This document shows positions 7,230-16,556 of a DNA stretch of 64,000 nucleotides, piece by piece. The translations under genes and the position numbers were made by a program. The stretch lies in assembly GCF_008086595.1 (NCBI RefSeq), contig NZ_RXYA01000007.1, forward strand, positions 1-64,000. Direction: 5' to 3'. The notes beneath the pieces were generated by a model. The model was given only the letters and a program-made list of their open reading frames with translations, searched no databases and was not told the origin of the DNA. Every line of letters starts with the position of its first letter. Position 1 is the stretch's first letter. This DNA comes from Acetobacterium paludosum. GTDB lineage: Bacteria > Bacillota > Clostridia > Eubacteriales > Eubacteriaceae.

Positions 7230-9446
7230 ATGAAAACCAAAGAATTAAAACGAATCGTGAAACGATTGATGCAGGATAAAAAATATCAGCAAATGACATT
7301 TGATGAATTGTCAACGGTGATTGGTCTCAATAAAAAGAAAGAACGCCAAATGCTGACTCACGTCTTAAAAGAGACGGGAGTCAAAAGCAAGAATGAACAG
7401 GACCGAAACTGGTTTGGAAAAGAAAAAAGCTTTGGCGATAAAAAAGAAGTTGCAAAAGACAAAGGTTGGAGCGATAAAAAAGGCCGTGGCAGGAGCGACG
7501 AAAATGAAGACGACGATTCCCAAAAAGTTGTTGGTATTCTAAGAGGCAATCAGCGGGGTTTCGGTTTTGTCATTCCAGATTACAGCATTTTTTCAGAAGA
7601 TATTTATATCCATGAAAAAAATCTTTTTGGCGCGCTGGATATGGATAAGGTCTGCGTGAAAATTATCTCTGAACCCGGAGAAAAAAGACCAGAAGGAAAA
7701 GTCGTTGAGATCATCGAGAGGGGTCATAAAAAAATTATCGGCCGCTACGAAAAAGGAAAAGGCTTTGGTTTTGTCATCCCCGATAATGATCGTATCTGCA
7801 AAGATATCTTCATTCCCGAAAGACGGGGGAAAAAGGCGAGAACCGGAGATAAGGTGGTAACCGAAATTCTCATCTGGTCTGACAATGGCAAAAGCCCGGA
7901 AGGTGAAATTGTAGAAATTCTGGGAAATAAAGACGAACCCGGGATTGATATCCTTTCAGTATTAATGGAATACGATATTCCCATGGACTTTCCCCACGAA
8001 GTTGAAAGACAATCCAATCTGTTGTCTGACGAAATTAATGACACTGAACTTGCTAAGCGCAAAGATCTCAGAAAAGAAGTCATCTTCACTATTGATGGCG
8101 ATGATGCCAAAGATTTTGATGACGCGGTGTCCATTAGTAAAAATGAAAATGGGCATTTCATATTAGGCGTGCATATAGCCGATGTCAGTCATTACGTTCG
8201 ATTCGGGGATGCGATTGATGCATCGGCTATGGAGCGCGGTACCAGCGTGTATGTAGTGGATCGAGTCGTTCCCATGTTGCCGTTTAAACTTTCAAATGAT
8301 GTTTGCAGCCTTGTTCCAAAAAAAGATCGACTGACCTTCAGTTGCAAAATGGAAATTGATGAAAATGGACAGGTTTTGGATTACGATATCTTTAAATCAG
8401 TCATATGCTCAAAATCCCGGATGACCTACCGTCAGGTGGCGGCTCTTTTGGATGAAGAGAATGAAGAGCCAAACGTGCAGGAACCTTTTAGAGATGAGCT
8501 TGTCATGATGAATGAGTTACACGAGATTCTGCGGGTAAAACGTCGTATCAGTCGAGGTGCCATTAATTTTGATTTTCCTGAAGCGAAGATCACTTTGGAT
8601 AAAAATGGCTTCCCGGAAAAAATTTCAATCGATGAACGGCTGGTATCTCATCGAATCATTGAAGAATTCATGCTGGTTTGCAACGAAACCATTGCCGAGC
8701 ATGTTTCGAAAATTGATGTTCCCTTTATTTTTAGAAATCATCCCAATCCCGTACCTGAGAAAATAACTGCTTTTAGAACATTTGTCAACCGGTATGGTTT
8801 TAAACTTGGTGTAAATGATGAAGAAATGCCGACCGGAAAAGATTTTCAAAAGCTGGTGGAAGATATAAAAGGTAAAAATGAAGAGCATGTCATCACGTTG
8901 TTAATGCTTCGTACGATGCAGCAGGCCGTTTATGAAGGTCACAATCTCGGACATTATGCCTTAGGTGCAGAGTTTTACACCCATTTTACTTCACCGATCA
9001 GACGTTATCCGGATCTTTTTGTTCATCGATACCTGGCAAAATTTTTGCTTGGAAAAATAAACCAAAAATCAGTGGACTATATAGAAAAAAACATCGAAAA
9101 TATTGCCGGACATGCCTCAGAAACCGAACGACGTGCAGAAACCATTGAAAGAGAAATAACCAAGCTTAAGATGACGGAATACATGACCAGGCACATCGGC
9201 GAAATATTTGAAGGTCGGATCAGCGGAGTGACTTCTTTTGGTATGTTTGTAGAACTTCCAAATACCATCGAAGGTTTGGTAAAACTCCAGGATATGAAGG
9301 ATGACTATTATAATTACGATCCTGAAATGCACCATCACATTGGAGAACGTACGAGGAAAATCTATCGCTTGGGACAGGATATCAAAGTGATGGTTGCAAA
9401 AGCTGATATTAATTTAAAACAAATTGATTTTGAAATAGTTGATTAA
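7230..9446 (+). CDS. rnr: Ribonuclease R (3'-5' exoribonuclease)
   Basis: Processive RNB-family exoribonuclease that degrades structured RNA and helps clear tmRNA-tagged messages. The order is a basic N-terminal winged-helix region, cold-shock domains (GFGFVIPDYSIFSEDIYI and GFGFVIPDNDRICKDIFIP), the RNB catalytic domain with GDDAKDFDDAVSI metal-binding aspartates, and a C-terminal S1 domain. ATG at 7230 is preferred because AAGGTG sits upstream of it; an in-frame GTG at 7215 would extend it by five residues. A 60-residue charged low-complexity linker (rich in K, D, E) lies before the first cold-shock domain. It sits immediately before smpB-ssrA, a classic association. Confidence 0.95.
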   Translation: MKTKELKRIVKRLMQDKKYQQMTFDELSTVIGLNKKKERQMLTHVLKETGVKSKNEQDRNWFGKEKSFGDKKEVAKDKGWSDKKGRGRSDENEDDDSQKVVGILRGNQRGFGFVIPDYSIFSEDIYIHEKNLFGALDMDKVCVKIISEPGEKRPEGKVVEIIERGHKKIIGRYEKGKGFGFVIPDNDRICKDIFIPERRGKKARTGDKVVTEILIWSDNGKSPEGEIVEILGNKDEPGIDILSVLMEYDIPMDFPHEVERQSNLLSDEINDTELAKRKDLRKEVIFTIDGDDAKDFDDAVSISKNENGHFILGVHIADVSHYVRFGDAIDASAMERGTSVYVVDRVVPMLPFKLSNDVCSLVPKKDRLTFSCKMEIDENGQVLDYDIFKSVICSKSRMTYRQVAALLDEENEEPNVQEPFRDELVMMNELHEILRVKRRISRGAINFDFPEAKITLDKNGFPEKISIDERLVSHRIIEEFMLVCNETIAEHVSKIDVPFIFRNHPNPVPEKITAFRTFVNRYGFKLGVNDEEMPTGKDFQKLVEDIKGKNEEHVITLLMLRTMQQAVYEGHNLGHYALGAEFYTHFTSPIRRYPDLFVHRYLAKFLLGKINQKSVDYIEKNIENIAGHASETERRAETIEREITKLKMTEYMTRHIGEIFEGRISGVTSFGMFVELPNTIEGLVKLQDMKDDYYNYDPEMHHHIGERTRKIYRLGQDIKVMVAKADINLKQIDFEIVD

Positions 9447-9467
9447 TTAATATCATTGTGCTATAAT
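9439..9467 (+). promoter_or_regulatory. Promoter of smpB
   Basis: -35 TTGATT (9439-9444), 17-base spacer, -10 TATAAT (9462-9467). It overlaps the end of rnr, so smpB can be transcribed independently. Confidence 0.6.
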
Positions 9468-9499
9468 AATATACTAGCTAAGAAACAGAGGAGTTACGC

Positions 9500-9958
9500 A
9501 TGGGCGAAAGCATAAAGATTATTGCCAAAAACAGAAAAGCACGTCATGATTTTCTCATTGAAGATACTTATGAGGTGGGCATGGTTCTTTCCGGTACAGA
9601 AGTTAAATCAATTCGACAGGGAAAAGTCAGCTTAAAGGAAAGTTTTGCGGATATCTATAATGGTGAAGTTTATGTGTATCAAATGCACATCGATCCTTAT
9701 GAACAGGGAAACATCTATAATAAAGATCCGTTGCGTACTCGAAAACTCTTAATGCATAAACAACAGATCCGAAAATTAATCGGATTAAAGCAACGAGAAG
9801 GATACACTCTGGTACCACTCACACTCTATTTTAAAGATAATCATGTTAAGATGGAACTGGCTTTGGCAAAAGGTAAGAAGCTTTATGATAAGCGTCATGC
9901 CATTGCTGACCGAGATTCTCAACGAAGAATTCAAAAAAGTATGAGACATGAGGATTAG
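9500..9958 (+). CDS. smpB: SsrA-binding protein SmpB
   Basis: Small basic protein that binds tmRNA and brings it to stalled ribosomes in trans-translation. The 152 residues show family motifs: [38 protein letters not shown], and the basic tail [26 protein letters not shown] lies about 7 bases before the ATG. The tmRNA gene begins 10 bases after the stop, so protein and RNA partner are adjacent. Confidence 0.97.
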   Translation: MGESIKIIAKNRKARHDFLIEDTYEVGMVLSGTEVKSIRQGKVSLKESFADIYNGEVYVYQMHIDPYEQGNIYNKDPLRTRKLLMHKQQIRKLIGLKQREGYTLVPLTLYFKDNHVKMELALAKGKKLYDKRHAIADRDSQRRIQKSMRHED

Positions 9959-9968
9959 CTAATTATTT

Positions 9969-10366
9969 GGGGGCGCACTGGTTTCGACGGGGGTTTTGAA
10001 GCTTGAGTAGCGAGTCGATGTTGCTGATCATCGTAAAAAGCGGCGCATAAATATAAACGCAAAAACAGAAAAAAGTTACGGAATGGCTTTAGCTGCATAA
10101 TAACGCACTAAAGTTGTTTTAAGACTTCGCGGCAAAATTATTGCCGCACGCCTCCCGGTTCAACCTGTGGTTCAGGGTTTCGGCGTTCATCGAAGCAGGG
10201 AACCGTTTTAGGTTGTGTCTCGGGCCTTTAACGCATAAGAGACTGGTTTCTTTTTTCCTTTGTCATTGGAGAAGAAGAGGAATGAGAAAATAATCAATGA
10301 CTGCACTCGGAGAAGCTCCTGTGAATGGACTTTCGGACGTGGGTTCGACTCCCACCGCCTCCACCA
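9969..10366 (+). ncRNA. ssrA: Transfer-messenger RNA (tmRNA)
   Basis: The 5' end GGGGGCG pairs with CGCCUCC before the encoded 3' CCA (10364-10366), forming the alanine-tRNA-like acceptor stem; GGTTCGACTCC supplies the T arm. The tag reading frame resumes at GCA 10059 and runs to TAA 10098-10100, encoding AKTEKSYGMALAA followed by a second TAA. The ALAA end is the usual protease signal. The rest of the 398 bases has several inverted repeats consistent with pseudoknots. Its 3' end is the target of integrated elements in this window. Confidence 0.95.
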
Positions 10367-10475
10367 ATTTTATAAACAAAGCTCTGGAATGACCTATATA
10401 TGCGGCATTCAGAGCTTTTTTATTTGCCGAAAAAATATTTTGCCCATAATTTTGCCCATTATAACTTTCTTATAT
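10367..10475 (-). pseudogene. Decayed integrase C-terminus next to ssrA, with hairpin
   Basis: Read leftward, this stretch encodes SYNGQNYGQNIFSANKKAL and runs on into the tmRNA end. This matches the Gly-Gln-Asn-Tyr-rich tail of tyrosine integrases that insert at ssrA. Only the tail remains. On the plus strand the same bases form AAGCTCTGGAATG...CATTCAGAGCTT (10378-10420) with a T-run, the terminator of ssrA. A diverged copy lies at about 35301-35405. Confidence 0.6.
10380..10421 (+). terminator. Terminator of ssrA
   Basis: AGCTCTGGAATG pairs with CATTCAGAGCT (one bulge or mismatch), followed by TTTTTTAT. Located just after the tmRNA CCA end. Confidence 0.7.
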
Positions 10476-10563
10476 CGTTGTTAGCAAGCGCAAATGATCC
10501 GGTTGCAGTAACGGCACCGGTTTTTACTTTACCAGAAGGGGCGGCGTCTGAGATTTACTCTAC

Positions 10564-10743
10564 ATGCTAGGTAAAGCCATAGACTGTTATTGCCTAGGAC
10601 TGGGCATCATCGAATTTGCGCGGATAGCATGGCATGTATTTGGAATTGCGGTTAGGGTATACTTATCACAGAAATTTGCTCATTTAGAGTTGCCGGATCT
10701 TGGTGGAGTGTACAACCAGGAAACCGGCGATTTTATTTATTGA
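10564..10743 (+). CDS. Possible small hypothetical protein (59 aa), probably a remnant
   Basis: An open frame starting MLGKAIDCYCLGLGIIEF and ending QETGDFIY, with a hydrophobic first half. No good ribosome binding site is seen, and the same-strand sequence upstream (10490-10566) reads as another protein fragment ending in a stop. A strong terminator follows the stop at once. It could be a small phage gene or debris. I recognise no family. Confidence 0.3.
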   Translation: MLGKAIDCYCLGLGIIEFARIAWHVFGIAVRVYLSQKFAHLELPDLGGVYNQETGDFIY

Positions 10744-10746
10744 TTT

Positions 10747-10775
10747 TGGCCACCTTCGGGTGGCTGTTTTTATAT
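10747..10775 (+). terminator. Rho-independent terminator
   Basis: GGCCACC-ttcg-GGTGGC followed by TGTTTTTATATTTTTG. It insulates the KAP gene from transcription coming from ssrA. Confidence 0.8.
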
Positions 10776-10784
10776 TTTTGTTTT

Positions 10785-10813
10785 TAGACAATGAAGGGAA
10801 GGGGTGTTATAAT
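10785..10813 (+). promoter_or_regulatory. Promoter of the KAP NTPase gene
   Basis: -35 TAGACA (10785-10790), 17-base spacer, -10 TATAAT (10808-10813), about 38 bases before the start codon. Confidence 0.6.
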
Positions 10814-10850
10814 CAAAGAAAGTTTAAATTGATGAATGGAGAATGACTTA

Positions 10851-12203
10851 ATGGAGATAGAAAAAAAGAATGATTTATTTGTGCAAAGAGAGCAATTAAT
10901 AGGTGAGCTGATTAAGTTTAATAACATCGAAAAAAATAGAATATGCTCATTGGTTGGAGAATGGGGAAGTGGAAAAAGCTTTTTTATTGATAAATTTATC
11001 GAACGAGTTGAACAAGAAGATATTCTTAAGACTAGTGAAGAAGAATCGGAACCAATGACAAAACAAAGTTTTAAAATTATGAAATTTGATGCTTGGGAGA
11101 ATCAAGCAAGTACGAATATTAATGGTATTTTTTTGGAGTTTGTTTATAATGACTTGATAAAACCTTTAAAAGATGGGAAGTCTTTTTATGAGTTCATGCA
11201 AGAATATGGGCTCAAGTATTTTAAAGACTTAATAAAAAGTGTAGGTGAAGCTCTGTTGCCGCTGACTAAGGATGTTAGCAAACAAATGATAAAACCAATT
11301 GATGAGTTCAATAATATGGCAGTGTATAAAATGCTTTCTAATACTATTTTGAACGAGATCATTGATGAAAAAAAATTCTATGAAATTATGATTGACTTGC
11401 TTTTTTCCGAAGAACAAATTAATAATAAATACCTATTAATTATTGATGAACTTGACAGATGCGAGCCCAGGTTTTCAATTGAGCTAATTAAAAAAATAAT
11501 ATATTTGAATAAAGAAATAATGAAAAAGGGAAAAGACGTTAATTTCTTAATATCTATAAATAAACTAGAATTTGCAAACTTACTTAATGGTTATTATGGA
11601 AATGAATATGATACACATCAGTATTTTGATAAGGTATTTGATTATGAATTTTATTTGCCAGAAGCTCAAAATAAATATGAGTATTTAGGTACTCTACTGA
11701 CAAAACAAATTAGCTTAGAGTATGAATTAAACACGAAAATAAGTTTAAAAAGCAAAGAAATTTTTGAATCACTTAATTATCGAAAGTTAAATATTTTGGC
11801 AGAAAAAATAGAAAATAAGAGACCAATACAATGGGAAAATCAATACTATATGAGCGGGTTTGATCCAGCTTATTATTTTGATATTACGCGCTTCATCATT
11901 GAAGTTATTAAACTAAAGAACTTTAAAGAGTATTTAGAAATAAAAAGTGCGATTCTTAGATTAAGAAAATATAATAATTTTTCTATCGTTAAAGGAGAAG
12001 CAAGAATTACTTTTAAAAAAACTATAAAACAAAAAGATGCATTCATTAAGGATATTTCAAAAGTTAGTGAGTATTTTAAAAAAGAGGATCTTAATGAAAT
12101 TGGAATTATCAGTAATGGATATTTAACTCAATCTGAAGAAGATCAGCTTTTTACTTTAATTAGTCCTGAGATACTTTGTTTGATGATGGATTGTCCGATC
12201 TAG
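10851..12203 (+). CDS. KAP-family P-loop NTPase
   Basis: About 450 residues. Walker A is GEWGSGKS near residue 40; FDAWEN follows, as in KAP proteins; Walker B is LLIIDELDRC near residue 200, and the region ends with FLISINKLEFANLL and QYFDKVFDYEFYLP. KAP NTPases act with membranes, and several are parts of phage-defence systems. I see no transmembrane insert here, so this one looks soluble. The start at 10851 has GGAG 9 bases upstream; an in-frame ATG at 10836 has no site. It is AT-rich, own-promoter, and the first gene after ssrA. The C-terminus may be cut at a junction near 12200, since the following frame belongs to an unrelated truncated protein. Confidence 0.85.
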   Translation: MEIEKKNDLFVQREQLIGELIKFNNIEKNRICSLVGEWGSGKSFFIDKFIERVEQEDILKTSEEESEPMTKQSFKIMKFDAWENQASTNINGIFLEFVYNDLIKPLKDGKSFYEFMQEYGLKYFKDLIKSVGEALLPLTKDVSKQMIKPIDEFNNMAVYKMLSNTILNEIIDEKKFYEIMIDLLFSEEQINNKYLLIIDELDRCEPRFSIELIKKIIYLNKEIMKKGKDVNFLISINKLEFANLLNGYYGNEYDTHQYFDKVFDYEFYLPEAQNKYEYLGTLLTKQISLEYELNTKISLKSKEIFESLNYRKLNILAEKIENKRPIQWENQYYMSGFDPAYYFDITRFIIEVIKLKNFKEYLEIKSAILRLRKYNNFSIVKGEARITFKKTIKQKDAFIKDISKVSEYFKKEDLNEIGIISNGYLTQSEEDQLFTLISPEILCLMMDCPI

Positions 12204-12588
12204 CTTTAATGGTGTTGTTGTTGATGGCAGTACCTATGTTTCGCCAGATTTATTTAAACTTACAGGAATAACAAATGTAAATGTTAATTCCTCTTTCGAT
12301 ATAAGTAAAATAAAATTAATCAATAATAATTATACACAAGGTATTAACTTGCGTTCTTATACATATACAAAAGTTAATAGTGTTGCCGATTTGAGTATTG
12401 AGGGAAAATATTATTATGGTTTTGATTCTACTACAAGCTCAAATTGTTTGATAATTTCGCTATCTTCAGCAGATAGTTTATTATTTTATGGATCTGATGA
12501 AAAAATAACAGCATTGGAGGGCTGGAACATAATAGGTACAAATGCTCCAGCATCTCAAATTGGTCCAATACCGGTTACTTATCAGTAA
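12202..12588 (+). pseudogene. C-terminal fragment of an unidentified protein
   Basis: A continuous frame with no start codon or ribosome binding site begins right at the KAP stop and encodes 128 residues rich in S, T, N, Y and V, for example VVVDGSTYVSPDLFKLTGI, ending QIGPIPVTYQ. It looks like the tail of a longer surface or phage-structural protein whose 5' part was lost. I do not recognise the family. A TTG-initiated 79-residue product from 12349 is possible but unsupported by a ribosome binding site. Confidence 0.5.
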
Positions 12589-13053
12589 TAATGGTCTTAA
12601 TGGTAATAAGTGTTTGGTACAATGAAGTTGTGCAGTGGTTTATGAGAAGATGGATAATGGTATAGGGCTTATGTTATAACGTTTAGGGAGTTTTTCCGAG
12701 TTAGTTTGAGATTAAATATGACGATAATTAGAAATATTTATTGTCACCTTGAACCGGTACGGTCCGCCTCCACCTAAAATGAATACTATGTAACATAAAA
12801 GCTGCTAAATAGAAATATTTGGTAGCTTTTTATTTAAAACGAATTATAAAAGTAAAATATTGGTAATAAAATAGAGCTAAATTGCTTAAATTTGTGAAGG
12901 AGGTTCGGAACGGCTCTTTTATTTGCTTTTCATTTGAAAATTTCTTCTTTATTTTATTTTTATTATTGACCTGTAAATGATAAAATAAGCCATACCGATT
13001 TACTCTTAAATTTACAAATACTTTTGTTCGAACAGAACAAGGAGGTGCTAAAC
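12589..13053. other. Intergenic debris containing an att-like site
   Basis: No intact gene. It holds a 24-codon frame (12591-12665), an att-like sequence (12741-12774), a hairpin AAAGCTGCTAAATA/TATTTGGTAGCTTTT (about 12797-12834) with a T-run, and the AT-rich leader of the cupin gene. Confidence 0.5.
12741..12774. repeat. att-like direct repeat, copy B
   Basis: Of 33 aligned bases, 28 match 35267-35300. Both end in CCGCCTCCA, which is also the 3' end of ssrA (10355-10363). The position between unrelated blocks and the similarity to a tmRNA terminus suggest a relic attachment site left by an element integrated at ssrA. Confidence 0.55.
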
Positions 13054-13395
13054 ATGAAAGATTTTCCCAAATTTATGAAAAATGAAAAGAATCATATTAG
13101 TAGCAATCAACAAAATACTGAAGATATTGATGGATATTATTTTGAAGGTGAAAGTGGTAGCCAAATGGCTTTTTGGACATGCTATTCAGATAGGGTTTCA
13201 AAAGAACATAAGCATGAATTTGATGAATATACAGTTGTCGTTTCGGGTCAGTATACAGCAATTATTAATGAAAAAGAAATTATACTAAATCCAGGTGATG
13301 AGATATTTGTTCCGAAAGGAACTTTACAAGGTGGAAGGTACGTTGCTGGAACGAGAACAATTTCAGCTTTTGGAGGTAAAAGAATTCATAAATAA
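13054..13395 (+). CDS. Cupin-domain protein
   Basis: 113 residues forming a single small beta-barrel. The first cupin motif is visible as HKHEFDEYTVVVSGQY (two His, one Glu, Gly) and the second as PGDEIFVPKGTLQGG, where the usual second His is absent. AAGGAGG lies 8 bases before the ATG at 13054. Small cupins bind a metal and act as enzymes or ligand sensors; the substrate is unknown. It is monocistronic with degraded sequence on both sides. Confidence 0.8.
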   Translation: MKDFPKFMKNEKNHISSNQQNTEDIDGYYFEGESGSQMAFWTCYSDRVSKEHKHEFDEYTVVVSGQYTAIINEKEIILNPGDEIFVPKGTLQGGRYVAGTRTISAFGGKRIHK

Positions 13396-13933
13396 ATTTT
13401 ATAAGTGAGAATCGCACTTATGACAAAAATAAAAAATATAAGAATGAATTTGAAAGTCAAATCGAAGAACTTTTTCATGAATAACAGAAATCTATTTCCT
13501 CGTTAAAAACGGTTTAACTCGTGAATATAAAAAGGTGATCTGCCTAAATTGGAAGTTATGCAAAAGGAACAGTTTACTTTAAAGATATTGAAAATAAAAA
13601 TAGAATTCATTTATTCTTTGACGAATATCGCAAGAAACCGAGCAATGTCATAAGTTTGGCAGAGTATCAGTTTATAAAAGAGTAGCGTGAAGCGAACAGT
13701 AGAAAATCAGGTTTTAAAAGCCGGAATCTTTCTTTAATTTGTTTCTCAGGAAACTGGGAGATTAGCATTAAAAATAAGATAAAAAGCGGATAAGAGATAA
13801 CTAAAGAATTATTGGAAGATCATAGGGCAATTTCTAAACTGACATAGGTTCTGATATCGTTATTAGGATTGGCTAAATTTTAATGATGGAATGATAAATT
13901 GATAAATAATTATTTTTTAAGGTGGAGATTATA
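13396..13933. other. Decayed gene fragments, no intact gene
   Basis: The plus strand carries broken frames reading YDKNKKYKNEFESQIEELFH (about 13418-13483) and then VYFKDIENKNRIHLFFDEYR...EYQFIKE (about 13553-13684, stop TAG). They appear to be parts of one or two lost accessory genes of unknown family. The rest is AT-rich leader of the flavoprotein gene. Confidence 0.5.
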
Positions 13934-14725
13934 TTGAGGATAATATCATTGGTCAGCAGCTATAGAACAAATGGCAACACAAACAAGACTGTTTCACTGA
14001 TTGAACAACAACTTTTATCAATTGCTAATAAGGAGAAGATTACTCTGGAGATTGAAAAAATACTGTTGAGTCACTTTGATATTAAGACCTGTTGTGGTTG
14101 CAGAGCTTGTTTTGATAAAGGAGAAGAAAAATGCCCTTTGAAGGATGAGCTGCTTTTTATCTGGGAAAAGATATATCAAGCAGATGGGATACTTGCAGCA
14201 AGTCCTGTATATGTGGAGGATGTCAATGGGATAATGAAAAACTGGATCGACCGAATGGCATTTAACTGCCACAGGCCTGCGTTTGCAGGAAAGAATGTAT
14301 TTATAGTAACTACTTCGGGAGGCGGCTCATCAAATCATACAATAAATACTATGAAAAACGCATTTACCACTTGGGGTATGAATTTGGCAGGGAGCAGCAA
14401 GTTTCGGACAGGCAAACAGATGGATTCTGTTGAGATAGAATCAAGATATAGTAAAGAGATTAAAAAGGTAGCCGAAGCGTTATTCAAGGCAGTTAAAAAT
14501 AAATCTAATCAAAGACCCTCATTTTATTCGTTGATCACATTCAGGGTTCAACAAAAATGTTGGCAGAAGTCAACACAATGTCAAGATACAGTTGATTATA
14601 AATATTGGCAAAGGAATGAATGGCTTCAAAGAGACTGTAATTACTATATCCCCAATAAGGCGAGTTTTCTAAAAATTAAATTTGCACAGCTAATTGGAAG
14701 TATAGTTGCAATTTTCTATATGTAG
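13934..14725 (+). CDS. Flavodoxin-fold NAD(P)H-dependent FMN reductase
   Basis: About 263 residues. The N-terminus has the flavin-phosphate pattern SLVSSYRTNGNTNKTVSLI, then a cysteine cluster CCGCRACFDKGEEKCPLKD that could bind iron-sulfur or serve redox roles, ILAASPVYVEDVNGIMKNWI, and TTSGGGSSN. This is the layout of iron-sulfur flavoprotein and NADPH-dependent FMN reductase relatives. The TTG start at 13934 has AAGGTGGA 7 bases upstream; the in-frame GTG at 13922 is part of that site. A conserved basic tail with many Trp and Tyr follows. Electron partner unknown. Confidence 0.8.
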   Translation: MRIISLVSSYRTNGNTNKTVSLIEQQLLSIANKEKITLEIEKILLSHFDIKTCCGCRACFDKGEEKCPLKDELLFIWEKIYQADGILAASPVYVEDVNGIMKNWIDRMAFNCHRPAFAGKNVFIVTTSGGGSSNHTINTMKNAFTTWGMNLAGSSKFRTGKQMDSVEIESRYSKEIKKVAEALFKAVKNKSNQRPSFYSLITFRVQQKCWQKSTQCQDTVDYKYWQRNEWLQRDCNYYIPNKASFLKIKFAQLIGSIVAIFYM

Positions 14726-14961
14726 AATGCATTAAAGAATAAGTCTGATAACCAGTGAAATCAATACAGTCTAGACGCTTTATCAGTTTTTTATCTGTAA
14801 TAAAATTACCGATAAAACCTTTAAATTGTCAAATAATAAGGAAAATGACAAAACCTAGATAAAAAAGATAAAAAATATGTTTCGAAATCCCATTTTATGC
14901 TTGACCTTCCGGTAAATAGAATGTTTATACTTGATATATAACCGATCACAGGAGGTAATTG

Positions 14962-15810
14962 ATGCGTTTAAATATTTTGGAAATTAATTGGCCGGAAGTT
15001 GAGCAGTGTAACAAAGAAAAAACCATTGCGTTCATTGGCTTGGCACCCATCGAAGAGCATGGAAGACATCTTCCTTTAGGTGTTGACGTTTATGAAACAC
15101 AATACTGGATGGAAAACAGTTTGAGCAAACTGGAGGTCGAATTTGGAGATTACACATTTCTTACAATGCCTGTTATCACCTTCGGACATGCCAATATGAA
15201 GGGAATCCCGGGAAATATTCATCTTTCGCAACAGTTATTATATGAACTGGTGCTAGCCACAGTAAACAATATTGTTGAATGGGGAATAGAACATATTGTT
15301 ATTATTTCAGGGCATGCAGACCCCAAGCATACCATTGCAATTGAACAGGCGTGTGAAAAAGTGAATAATGAAAATGGAATAGTTGCATTTGCTCCTATGG
15401 GGGCGATATTTTCTGGGAAAGTTCCAATCAAGGCTGGAAATCAAGATCAAGATATGAAACAAAAATTGAAGGCATATCCAAATGATTTTCACGCAGGTTG
15501 GATTGAAACATCAAACATGTTAGAGATTCGAAAGGATTTAGTTAAACACGACTTTATGAAACAGCCGGATATAATTGTAAATGACAAAGATATGCTCAAT
15601 CCTGAAGTGGTGATGACAAAAACTTCAGGATACGGACATCTTGGTTATCCCAAGGAGGCGTCAGCGATGTTAGGGAAAACGCTGAATATGGCAGTAATTG
15701 AAAAAATCAGATATTGTACATCGTGCTTTATAAAAAGACAAAACTTTCAACAATTTGCACATCATAAATTGTATGGTATCCCATCGTTGCATGTGAAAGG
15801 AGTTGAGTGA
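14962..15810 (+). CDS. Creatininase-family amidohydrolase
   Basis: 282 residues. The metal-binding pattern APIEEHGRHLPLGVDVYETQ (Glu, His, Asp), then GNIHLSQQL and IVIISGHADPKH, matches the creatininase superfamily, whose members are zinc or manganese amidohydrolases. The substrate cannot be inferred; in clostridia such genes occur with cofactor or peptide modification genes. AGGAGG lies 6 bases before the ATG. The stop is followed at once by a MerR-type gene, so the two are probably co-transcribed. Confidence 0.82.
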   Translation: MRLNILEINWPEVEQCNKEKTIAFIGLAPIEEHGRHLPLGVDVYETQYWMENSLSKLEVEFGDYTFLTMPVITFGHANMKGIPGNIHLSQQLLYELVLATVNNIVEWGIEHIVIISGHADPKHTIAIEQACEKVNNENGIVAFAPMGAIFSGKVPIKAGNQDQDMKQKLKAYPNDFHAGWIETSNMLEIRKDLVKHDFMKQPDIIVNDKDMLNPEVVMTKTSGYGHLGYPKEASAMLGKTLNMAVIEKIRYCTSCFIKRQNFQQFAHHKLYGIPSLHVKGVE

Positions 15811-15811
15811 C

Positions 15812-16556
15812 TTGTATAGCATCGGGAAATTTTCGATTATGTTAAATCTTAACAAAAAAACGTTGCGCTTTTATGATGAAATTGATTTATTTAAACCCGC
15901 ATATGTAGATGAAACAAATCAGTACAGATATTATGAAGAGTCTCAGATTGATGAGATCAAAGAAATAATTAGACTTAAAAATATTGGCATTTCACTTGAA
16001 CAGATCAAAATAATTACGATTAAAATGAATGGTGCAAGTTTAGAGACTATATATCAGGAACGCTTATTTGAAATTACTGGCTAAACAAAAAGAATTAATT
16101 ATCAATGAACAAAGGCGTACAACCGGAGAAAATGATGATGAAAATGACTGCATTGTTGACAAGGGGTATTTTATTGAACAGGGCAATGTATATTATCGAA
16201 ATATACATTGCGAAATGGATCAGTTAAATCGTTTCATGAGTGAGTTTTATGAAAATGTAAAGGGTAAAATGCTTCGCAGCGGACATATTTTAAAAATGAG
16301 TTTAGCAGATGATGCAAAGGACATTTGTGAAATATTTGCCTATACTGATGAGGATGAAAAAGATGAGAGTGTTCGAATTCAAGAAAAAGAAATGTGTATA
16401 AAAGTTGCATGTAATAAAGTCGGACAAAGAGAAAATGGCTACAAGTCTTTATTTGATTATGCAGAAAAAAGCAAAGCCATCATCCACAATACTTATGAAA
16501 AATACAATATGAAGGATGGTCAGATGCATTTGGAAATAATATGTAGTATTGCCTAA
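15812..16556 (+). pseudogene. MerR-family regulator split by a frameshift
   Basis: The first part (15812-16084, TTG start, AAAGGAG 9 bases upstream) is a MerR DNA-binding domain: LYSIGKFSIMLNLNKKTLRF, YDEIDLFKP, YRYYEESQIDEI. It ends early with FEITG. The second part opens in the +1 frame at 16068, continues the expected coiled coil (LLAKQKELIINEQRR), and is followed by a 150-residue effector domain resembling GyrI/AraC ligand-binding folds, ending at 16556. Joined near 16065 they make one ordinary MerR protein of about 245 residues. No slippery heptamer is seen, so this looks like a mutation. It lies head-to-tail with the creatininase gene. Confidence 0.65.

Noticed and set aside
10260-10484. 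74-codon plus-strand frame across the ssrA 3' half
   Set aside because: It lies inside the tmRNA and its terminator, and its product has no protein features.
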